Below, in pieces: positions 39,666 through 44,672 of a stretch of DNA of 44,672 nucleotides. Position 1 is the stretch's first letter. Each line of letters begins with the position of its first letter. The notes under the pieces were generated by a model. It was given only the letters and a program-made list of their open reading frames with translations. It ran no database searches and was not told the origin of the DNA. The DNA lies in the IMG/VR virus record IMGVR_UViG_3300023049_000001, positions 1 to 44,672 of that record; one strand, written 5' to 3'. The position numbers and the translations under genes are program-made. This DNA is from a virus.

Positions 39666-40270
39666 CGGTTAATTTTAATTATATCATCTTCAGAAATTAA
39701 AAATTCATCCTCTTCATCTTCATTAATTGCCACGTCTGGGATTTTACCAGAAAACAAGTAATCGTTAACTTGAACGGTTGTCATTGATTCGATAAGTTCA
39801 GGAGTTACATTATTACTGTTATTAATTTGAGTAAGATTATTATTATGAATTTCCATGAAAGGTTTTTGATTTATCAGCCCCGCATGTTCGAACAGCATTG
39901 AAACTATTTTAGTATTTGCTGCAGCACATTTAACCTCGTCTTCATCAAGATTCATTTTTAATGCTCTATCACAAAAACTAATAGCATCGTCGTAAAGTTT
40001 GACCGCCTTAATTTTTAAAGTCTTAGTAGCATCCCCAAGAGTCTTTTCAAACCATCTATTCCATTCATCATCATTGATCCATTTTGAGATTGTAGCATAA
40101 TGGATTTCATAGCCGTGGGGTTTTAATTGCTCAGCTAAAGACCTGGTTGTAACACCTGGGGTTCCAAGCCAAATCATAAAGGCTTGTCTCTTAGCGTTTT
40201 TGTAGTCTCTAGTTGAGACTCCTTTCTTCTTTTTCGGGGGTGATTCTGCTAACTGTTTTGGTCTTGCCAT
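39662..40270 (-). CDS. terS: Terminase small subunit candidate
   Basis: 202 residues. The basic N terminus (MARPKQLAESPPKKKKGVST) is followed by a helix-turn-helix at about 22-75 (GVTTRSLAEQLKPHGYEIHY, then ATISKWINDDEWNRWFEK). A helical oligomerisation region (KTLKIKAVKLYDDAISF) and acidic C terminus follow. This is the usual TerS plan: DNA recognition, ring assembly, TerL contact. A generic HTH regulator is possible. It is more than 22 kb from TerL and on the opposite strand. Confidence 0.6.
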   Translation of the reverse strand: MARPKQLAESPPKKKKGVSTRDYKNAKRQAFMIWLGTPGVTTRSLAEQLKPHGYEIHYATISKWINDDEWNRWFEKTLGDATKTLKIKAVKLYDDAISFCDRALKMNLDEDEVKCAAANTKIVSMLFEHAGLINQKPFMEIHNNNLTQINNSNNVTPELIESMTTVQVNDYLFSGKIPDVAINEDEEDEFLISEDDIIKINR

Positions 40271-40740
40271 TAGAAATTATCCTTTCCGTATTTGCAGATC
40301 AAAATAGAATCCGACTTCCCATCATCTTTCTTCTTTTTGAAAGAATGATTAGGGAACATTTGTGAAGCATGTTCTCGGCTTAATTTCTTAGTATCTCTTT
40401 TTACACCTTTGTCTTTTACCCCAAAATAACCATTCTGCCATTTTTTGGGCTTAACATGATAAAGAGGTATACCCAGCATTACAGCCGCCATTTGCCATTG
40501 ACCGCAATTTTCAGACAGGACAGACATTGAGGATTTACTAATTAATGGGATGCAATCAATTTTCTCTATCGTTACCCGAACTATGTTGTACTCAAGATGG
40601 AGATCTTTTAAAAGTTCTGCCATACCAGAGATATTTTCAGGAGTGTAGTAACAATTATATTCTGAGCAATCTTCATTAACCCAAGAAACTCCTCCACTTT
40701 TACCAGGGTCTATTCCTAGCCAAACTTTTTGTTTAGACAT
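40270..40740 (-). CDS. RuvC-like Holliday junction resolvase
   Basis: 156 residues with RuvC-type acidic residues in order: WLGIDPGKSGGVSW (D11), VTIEKI (E59) and KDDGKSDSIL (D140, D144). The GIDPG opening and DGxxD end are diagnostic of RuvC/phage resolvases. It would resolve recombination or branched replication intermediates before packaging, in keeping with its place beside TerS (one-base overlap). Confidence 0.85.
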   Translation of the reverse strand: MSKQKVWLGIDPGKSGGVSWVNEDCSEYNCYYTPENISGMAELLKDLHLEYNIVRVTIEKIDCIPLISKSSMSVLSENCGQWQMAAVMLGIPLYHVKPKKWQNGYFGVKDKGVKRDTKKLSREHASQMFPNHSFKKKKDDGKSDSILICKYGKDNF

Positions 40741-40909
40741 CTAGATCCTCCTCATCCATTCGGATTACTACAATTTTCAGTTTAGCCTTCTTATCTTTAG
40801 CTTTTATTTTGTCGTATTCATGCAAAACTTTGTCTACTTTTTTTTCAGTCCCCTTTAATATTTTATGGGTAAAAGTCGGGCCCGACTTGAATTTTGGTGG
40901 TCTAGGCAT
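40733..40909 (-). CDS. Small basic protein (58 aa)
   Basis: ATG at 40909, stop at 40733-40735, overlapping the resolvase start by 8 bp. The product MPRPPKFKSGPTFTHKILKG and onward is Lys-rich (DKIKAKDKKAKLKIVVIRMD) with an acidic end. No family was recognised. It is the first gene of the resolvase-TerS-patatin operon. Confidence 0.6.
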   Translation of the reverse strand: MPRPPKFKSGPTFTHKILKGTEKKVDKVLHEYDKIKAKDKKAKLKIVVIRMDEEDLDV

Positions 40910-40927
40910 TTTAGTTATAAATTTAGT

Positions 40928-40950
40928 TTACTTATTAAGTGAATAAGTAA
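40928..40950. promoter_or_regulatory. Inverted repeat, 9-bp arms, operator candidate
   Basis: TTACTTATT (40928-40936) and AATAAGTAA (40942-40950) are perfect arms around 5 bp, 20-40 bp upstream of the operon that starts at 40909. A GTAAC element (40952-40956), also present at 3950-3998 and 42308-42347, adjoins it. Confidence 0.55.
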
Positions 40951-41045
40951 TGTAACTAATAATTATAGGTTTAACAAGATGTTTTATGCTTACCTAATTC
41001 TTCTTGATGAGACTTTATGATGCTACACAAAGCTTTTACCTGAAT

Positions 41046-41306
41046 TTAATCTCCGTTTCCGTTTCCGTTTCCGTCTCCGTCTCCGTCTCCGTTTCCTCCT
41101 CCGTACCCGTCTCCGTCTCCGTACCCGTACCCGTCTCCGTCTCCGTACCCGTCTCCGTCTCCGTCTCCGTTTCCTCCTCCGTCTCCTCCTCCGTTTCCGT
41201 TTCCGTCTCCGTCTCCGTTTCCGTCTCCGTACCCGTCTCCGTCTCCGTCTCCGTTTCCGTCTTTCTTAAGAAAGACGTCTAGTAGGCAACCTTCTTTTAA
41301 ATCCAT
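41046..41306 (-). CDS. Gly-Asp/Asn/Tyr dipeptide-repeat protein (86 aa)
   Basis: After MDLKEGCLLDVFLKKD the whole protein is Gly alternating with Asp, Asn, Tyr or Gly, to the stop. ATG overlaps the upstream gene's end by 10 bp. GDG repeats recall calcium-binding repeats but lack the nine-residue RTX spacing. The other strand reads Ser-Val repeats. The operon direction favours the minus-strand reading. It may be an intrinsically disordered acidic protein or merely an ORF over a minisatellite. Confidence 0.5.
   Translation of the reverse strand: MDLKEGCLLDVFLKKDGNGDGDGDGYGDGNGDGDGNGNGGGDGGGNGDGDGDGYGDGDGYGYGDGDGYGGGNGDGDGDGNGNGNGD
41051..41260. repeat. Hexanucleotide minisatellite (CCGTNT type, about 35 units)
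   Basis: Units of CCGTCT, CCGTTT, CCGTAC and CCTCCT continue for about 210 bp. The minus strand carries GG every six bases, so two-layer G-quadruplexes are possible. The region is much richer in GC than its surroundings. Confidence 0.95.
41259..41276. promoter_or_regulatory. Perfect 18-bp palindrome at edge of minisatellite
   Basis: GTCTTTCTTAAGAAAGAC reads the same on both strands and abuts the last repeat unit; AGACGTCT (41273-41280) overlaps it. It could be a protein site or could form a cruciform next to the slippage-prone tract. Confidence 0.5.
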
Positions 41307-41617
41307 CTTTCCTCGTTACAATTCATGTATAAAATCACGTTTTGCTTTTCAAATGAAACGTCTGGGCTTTTGTCTAAAACCGTTTCGCTCAAAGGCCCTT
41401 TTTCTGCTAACTCCCCCAGACCTTTTTCTGTCCCCCACCTCCGTATTACGTTACAATTTTTAACCTGTATTTTATTTGAATCTTCAACCTCTAAGACGTC
41501 TCCAACAATTATCCAACCTCTGTTCAAAACGACTATTTGTTTTTTAGTTAAAACGATTGAATTATTGATTGATGACTCTTCGATGTATTTTTTCCCGTCT
41601 ATATTAATAGTTTTCAT
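41297..41617 (-). CDS. Hypothetical protein (106 aa)
   Basis: Starts MKTINIDGKKYIEESSINNS. It is beta-rich, with KKQIVVLNRGWIIVGDVLEV and an acidic middle, perhaps a small barrel. The 112 bp upstream (41618-41729) hold only a 19-codon ORF and a CCTGT...ACAGG stem. No family was recognised. Confidence 0.6.
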   Translation of the reverse strand: MKTINIDGKKYIEESSINNSIVLTKKQIVVLNRGWIIVGDVLEVEDSNKIQVKNCNVIRRWGTEKGLGELAEKGPLSETVLDKSPDVSFEKQNVILYMNCNEERWI

Positions 41618-41729
41618 TTCTCTCTCTAATTATCATGTTTTTAAAACCTGTTTTTTGTAGGACAGGAAACCCCGCTGCTTATTTTTCGCCATAAAGCTAG
41701 ACTTTAAGACTGCCTAAAAATGTCCCGCT

Positions 41730-41918
41730 TTAATCTTCTATAGTGATTTCAATTTTTATTTTGTCCAGCTCGTGACCATCCATTAATTTTACCAATTTTA
41801 AAATCTTCGGGTGGTAAATAAGAGGGATTCTCAACGGCTTTGTCGGCCTGCTAATATAAACCAATCCTTTACCAGCTCTGCCGGGGACCAGCCTTTTTCT
41901 TTTCTTTTTTTCAGCCAT
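41730..41918 (-). CDS. Small basic protein (62 aa)
   Basis: Starts MAEKKKRKRLVPGRAGKGLV: a strongly basic N terminus with an acidic C terminus (KIKIEITIED). Possibly nucleic-acid binding. ATG lies 3 bp after the upstream stop. No family was recognised. Confidence 0.55.
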   Translation of the reverse strand: MAEKKKRKRLVPGRAGKGLVYISRPTKPLRIPLIYHPKILKLVKLMDGHELDKIKIEITIED

Positions 41919-41920
41919 AA

Positions 41921-42265
41921 TTAAACTGTTTTTTCATTCAGTATTTTTTTCATTACTGCTTGCTTGTCTTTTGAGTATTTGTGTATTTCTCTAGAAAGTC
42001 TTGTCACGTCATCATTTTTATGAGCAGACCAGAATCCCATAATATTTATTAAGCCAGACCTACTAGCTTTTGCAATAACATCGTCCGCTATACCCCTTCT
42101 TTCTAACTCAGAGGTTAGAGCGCATATAGCAGAACCCAACCAATCATTTTGAGTTTTTAACTCTTTCATACAGCGGTAATCATCTTTGTTCTTTTCCTTG
42201 GATCTTAAAAGTTCTTTCCTTTGTGATTCTCGATACTCCTCTCCCCTTCCATCGTAGCACGGCAT
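41921..42265 (-). CDS. MPCYDGR-type phage hypothetical protein (114 aa)
   Basis: Opens MPCYDGRGEEYRESQRKELL, a start I recognise from many small phage proteins of unknown function. Then a helical body with WLGSAICALTSELERRGIAD and a Lys-rich end. It is transcribed from a candidate promoter/operator at 42308-42347. Confidence 0.7.
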   Translation of the reverse strand: MPCYDGRGEEYRESQRKELLRSKEKNKDDYRCMKELKTQNDWLGSAICALTSELERRGIADDVIAKASRSGLINIMGFWSAHKNDDVTRLSREIHKYSKDKQAVMKKILNEKTV

Positions 42266-42307
42266 TTTAAACCTCTTAAAATAATTTATTTCGCTTATTC
42301 CTTATAC

Positions 42308-42347
42308 GTTACAAAGAAAGCTGAGTCAGTCAACACTTATTTGTAAC
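42308..42347. promoter_or_regulatory. Operator-like inverted repeat around a promoter
   Basis: GTTACAAA (42308-42315) and TTTGTAAC (42340-42347) are perfect 8-bp inverted arms, with the 9-bp palindrome CTGAGTCAG (42321-42329) between. On the minus strand a TTGACT and a downstream TATAAG lie in or beside this block, though their 21-bp spacing is long. Layout suggests repression or activation of the gene at 42265. Confidence 0.55.
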
Positions 42348-42387
42348 AATTAATACTTAATCTCTCCGATTATTGCGTGGCCTACTT

Positions 42388-42702
42388 TCATAATATAGCC
42401 GGGTCCCACGCCGTTTTTAAAAAGATAGCCCCGGTAGCAGGCTCCACTTCGTCTTTATCCAAAAACCTATTTGCGACAGCATAGTAATTAAGAGGCTTGT
42501 TAAATTGTCGGTGTGTCGGGTCAATTATTGTATTTGTGGACTCGTTGACTAGCCAGCAATGGAAAGTCTCGTTACAAAATCCAACTCGAATCTCTAGTTC
42601 TGGAAATGATATTAACATCTCTCTAACAGCTAAGTGACATTGATTTTTAGATGTTTTAGCGTCGGGATATTTTTTATCTATCCATTCTAAATATTTACTC
42701 AT
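42388..42702 (-). CDS. Putative Cys-His-Asp (papain/transglutaminase-type) small protein (104 aa)
   Basis: Candidate triad residues occur in papain-superfamily order: NQCHLAVREM (C22), TFHCWLVNE (H48) and IIDPTHRQF (D61). The HxWLV...DPT pattern is typical of transglutaminase/NlpC-like enzymes and of small phage proteins annotated as hypothetical. The protein is short for a full protease, so a minimal peptidase, amidase or binding domain is possible. Substrate unknown. Confidence 0.5.
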   Translation of the reverse strand: MSKYLEWIDKKYPDAKTSKNQCHLAVREMLISFPELEIRVGFCNETFHCWLVNESTNTIIDPTHRQFNKPLNYYAVANRFLDKDEVEPATGAIFLKTAWDPAIL

Positions 42703-42771
42703 GATCTATTTTAACCCATTTTATTTATTCACTCGTGTTTTTAACACAAGCATGTGAATCAAAAGTCATTT

Positions 42772-43023
42772 TTAGTTCCCCGTTTTTGGTTTAATTTTCT
42801 CCCATAATTCCAATTTCGCTTTTAAGACATCTTCTTTAGTGACTAAAGCATGGCAATCTAACAATGTATGATTGTATTCCCATTTTCTACGACCCTTATC
42901 TTTTGAAAACACAGAAACTCTGTATTCAGGCTCTCCATCATCTCGCATAAAATGAACGAATAGTTTTATTTCGATCTTAACTTTTGATCCGTCATCTCTT
43001 TTTATTATTAATTCATGCTTCAT
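42772..43023 (-). CDS. Hypothetical protein (83 aa)
   Basis: The frame is open to 43080 but ATG at 43023 is preferred because it overlaps the upstream stop by 11 bp. The product MKHELIIKRDDGSKVKIEIK and onward has alternating strands then a helix (KEDVLKAKLELWEKIKPK). No family was recognised. Confidence 0.6.
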   Translation of the reverse strand: MKHELIIKRDDGSKVKIEIKLFVHFMRDDGEPEYRVSVFSKDKGRRKWEYNHTLLDCHALVTKEDVLKAKLELWEKIKPKTGN

Positions 43024-43729
43024 TTTTAACCCCCAAAGCTTTCTTAAGTTTATCCTTATCACCGTCTGCTGTGTAAGCAATCGCCATATTTCGAGTAAAA
43101 TCTTTCTCTTCTTTAATTTCTAATCTTACTTGCTGAGCAATTTCTTTGTTTTCTGGAATTCCAATGAACATGATTCGAGGCTCGTACATTAATTTAAAAC
43201 GGGGATCGGTTGTATTTATGTAATTCTTTTTCTCGACTCTCATTTTTGACACAACGCAATATTCTTTGATGAAATCTTTTTTGATCCACTTAAAATTATC
43301 TTCTCCATTTTTATCAATTAAAGGAGTTTTTGAAAGTAGTCCCCAGCCGCCGATTGCTTCTATCGCTGCAGGGGTATTTGAGTCGTCAAAATAAATTATT
43401 TCATAAACACCACACCGATTTAGGGCTTTTAAAACGTTAATCCACGCGTTCCCTGCGAGTTCTTCAACTGTTAAGTTACTTTCACCGCCTCCGATTCTCA
43501 AATTCCTAGATTCGCGGCAAAGACCCAAGACAATTCCTGGTGGGATTTTGAATCGGTCTCTTAATTTGGGATCTTCACCCAATTTTCTTAAGCAGTATCC
43601 GTAATCCTCTTTCTCAAAGAAAACTGAAGCTTTCACGAAATCAAGCGATGTTTCTTCGTCAAATTCGATAAAATAGAGTCTTTTTAATCGACTTGTGAAT
43701 TCCAAGAATTCTTCTTTTTTAGAGATCAT
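43013..43729 (-). CDS. DUF6475-like replication partner, lambda P-like helicase-loader candidate
   Basis: 238 residues. Residues about 90-165 match the DUF6475 pattern I recall: LAGNAWINVLKALNRCGVYE, IIYFDDSNTPAAIEAIGGWG, then a Lys/Phe-rich stretch and KKDFIKEYCVVS (family: AWxKV...VGxYxSVVFDDPxIHAVIxxMGGW). The N-terminal half, with KIPPGIVLGLCRE, is comparable to the part of lambda P-like proteins before the helicase-binding domain. Position just after the O-like initiator supports a helicase-recruiting role. It has no Walker A motif, so it is not a DnaC-type ATPase. Confidence 0.65.
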   Translation of the reverse strand: MISKKEEFLEFTSRLKRLYFIEFDEETSLDFVKASVFFEKEDYGYCLRKLGEDPKLRDRFKIPPGIVLGLCRESRNLRIGGGESNLTVEELAGNAWINVLKALNRCGVYEIIYFDDSNTPAAIEAIGGWGLLSKTPLIDKNGEDNFKWIKKDFIKEYCVVSKMRVEKKNYINTTDPRFKLMYEPRIMFIGIPENKEIAQQVRLEIKEEKDFTRNMAIAYTADGDKDKLKKALGVKNEA

Positions 43730-44015
43730 TTAAACCCTCATCTTCAAGATGAATTCTTATTTCATGTTTAAATATAAAATTTTCTATATCTTTTGATTTC
43801 ATTAAATCTTTGCTAATCACGACTAAATATTCATAATTTTTACTGCATGTAAAAAGACACGTTAGTTTGCTCTCATTTAAGTGATCTCTGTATATGTTAA
43901 GCCATTGCAATTTGCCGAATCCTAGACCCGTATCAAGTTCTTTATCGTAATATTTCATTAAAACTTTGGAGCATTCTCGAATGAATTTTTTTTCTTTTAT
44001 TTTTTCGAACATCAA
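43719..44015 (-). CDS. Hypothetical protein (98 aa), replication operon
   Basis: Between the initiator (4-bp overlap) and the P-like gene (11-bp overlap). Starts MMFEKIKEKKFIRECSKVLM; mixed helix and strand (LTCLFTCSKNYEYLVVISKD). No family was recognised. Tight overlaps on both sides imply a stoichiometric role in the replication complex. Confidence 0.65.
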   Translation of the reverse strand: MMFEKIKEKKFIRECSKVLMKYYDKELDTGLGFGKLQWLNIYRDHLNESKLTCLFTCSKNYEYLVVISKDLMKSKDIENFIFKHEIRIHLEDEGLNDL

Positions 44016-44672
44016 TTCAACCTCAAATCTTCGCTTTCTTGATTTTTAAAAACCTCGTCAAAAATAGCGGAGGTTTTGTTGTTATACTCCTTCACGTTTC
44101 TATCTAGCTTTTCCTTACTACTTTCTAATCCTCGTTCGTTTTTAACAACATTAACCGGTTTTGATTTTATTTCTAAAAGTGCCTGGTGATTCTCAGATCC
44201 GTTTTTCCATTCTTCGATGTGGTTTTTGCTTATAGAGAGGAAACTTGTTAAATGTTTGAATCCATATCCTCTAATCGCGCAGTCTTGAACGTAGTTGTGA
44301 ACCGATTGTTTAATCTCTTCGATTTTATATTTCTTCAGGTTTTTAAGAAAAAGGTTTTTGGCTTCTGATTTACTGCCAGCCGGTTTTCCTGATTTCTTGT
44401 ACTCATCGAAAAAGTATCTCCACGTGGATCCAAAGTCTTTTTCCAGTTGTTCGGAATTTCCTAACAACTCACAAGAAATCTTTGATTTCGTCTCGACCAT
44501 TTTCCTAGTGTCGGGGATATGGTTTTCATCATTTTCTTTTTTGTATGTTTTTTTAATATTATTACTTGTTTTATTAATTGTTTTATTATGTATGCAATTT
44601 ATTTCACCCCCCCATGAAACATCTTTCACCCCCCCATGAAATTTATTTCGCAGGTCTTCTTTTGAATTCTCA
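44012..44672 (-). CDS. Replication initiator (lambda O-like), C-terminal part, joins to 1-301
   Basis: In-frame continuation of the gene that starts at 301. After the winged helix comes a Gly/Asn/Lys linker encoded by two iterons (44602-44641), then a C-terminal helical domain: STWRYFFDEYKKSGKPAGSK, EAKNLFLKNLKKYKIEEIKQ, GYGFKHLTSFLSISKNHIEE. This F..F...Y...G.K..A...F pattern is common to C-terminal domains of phage replication initiators. A GTG at 44629 could start a separate shorter product, but continuity across the circle makes the long form likely. Confidence 0.78.
   Translation of the reverse strand, partial: ENSKEDLRNKFHGGVKDVSWGGEINCIHNKTINKTSNNIKKTYKKENDENHIPDTRKMVETKSKISCELLGNSEQLEKDFGSTWRYFFDEYKKSGKPAGSKSEAKNLFLKNLKKYKIEEIKQSVHNYVQDCAIRGYGFKHLTSFLSISKNHIEEWKNGSENHQALLEIKSKPVNVVKNERGLESSKEKLDRNVKEYNNKTSAIFDEVFKNQESEDLRLN
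44525..44600. other. AT-rich segment beside iterons, candidate DNA-unwinding element
   Basis: This 76-bp stretch is almost entirely A/T (for example TTTTTTTAATATTATTACTT) and lies immediately next to the iterons, on the side of the gene's C-terminal half. Lambda's origin has the same order: iterons, then AT-rich DNA, within O. Confidence 0.55.
44602..44641. repeat. Two 18-bp iterons inside the initiator gene, candidate origin
   Basis: TTTCACCCCCCCATGAAA occurs at 44602-44619 and 44624-44641, period 22 bp (about two helical turns). Each is itself an inverted repeat, TTTCA...TGAAA. The C7 core stands out in AT-rich DNA and recurs as CACCCCCCCA at 11200-11209. Confidence 0.65.
44650..44672. repeat. 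Terminal direct repeat, right copy
   Basis: Exact copy of bases 1-23. See the left copy for interpretation as circle closure. Confidence 0.85.

Noticed and set aside
41004-41282. Plus-strand ORF encoding a long Ser-Val repeat
   Set aside because: It is the other-strand reading of the hexanucleotide minisatellite, and runs against the local operon. The minus-strand frame has a start overlapping its neighbour.

Overview
The window reads as one complete, circularly closed genome of a tailed phage (AT-rich) that infects a Gram-negative bacterium. Bases 1-23 are repeated exactly at 44650-44672, and one replication gene runs in frame across that junction. Virion genes look podovirus-like: short-tail adaptor and nozzle proteins and large ejection proteins, with no tape measure or sheath seen. 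The Gram-negative host is inferred from three lipoprotein genes and one outer-membrane beta-barrel gene. Genus cannot be read from the sequence. A low-GC proteobacterium or bdellovibrionote would fit, but that is only a guess. No integrase, DNA polymerase, primase or replicative helicase was recognised.

Layout. A gene-poor control region (about 10056-11310) divides two divergent arms. Leftward on the minus strand, from about 10.0 kb through base 1 and on to 36.5 kb, lie early and accessory genes. These are a run of small acidic proteins, a RecE-like exonuclease and RecT annealase pair, two highly repetitive proteins (pentapeptide repeat and Ala/Ser/Tyr repeat), a lambda O/P-like replication module with candidate iterons inside the initiator gene, a Gly-Asp repeat protein, a RuvC-like resolvase, a terminase small subunit candidate, and a membrane cassette at 36.5-39.7 kb. 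Rightward on the plus strand (11.3-36.5 kb) lie small genes including a YopX-like protein, then SSB, an HNH protein, two odd structured RNA elements, TerL, structural proteins, portal, scaffold, an SU10-like major capsid protein, head-tail adaptors, nozzle, fibre, ejection proteins, and finally an outer-membrane protein and two tiny lysis-type genes. The arms converge at 36.52 kb, with stop codons only three bases apart.

How it works together. The initiator (O-like) would bind its internal iterons and, with the DUF6475-like partner (P-like), recruit host helicase. RecE/RecT, SSB and the RuvC-like enzyme would process recombination intermediates. TerS and TerL package DNA through the portal. 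The most unusual content is (1) a patatin-fold protein whose catalytic serine is replaced, in an operon with three membrane proteins, one carrying a formylglycine-enzyme/C-type-lectin-like domain; (2) a tRNA-Leu-like RNA with an enlarged centre lacking an anticodon arm; (3) several genes built from rapidly mutable DNA repeats; and (4) a 1.25-kb control region dense in short repeats and inverted repeats.
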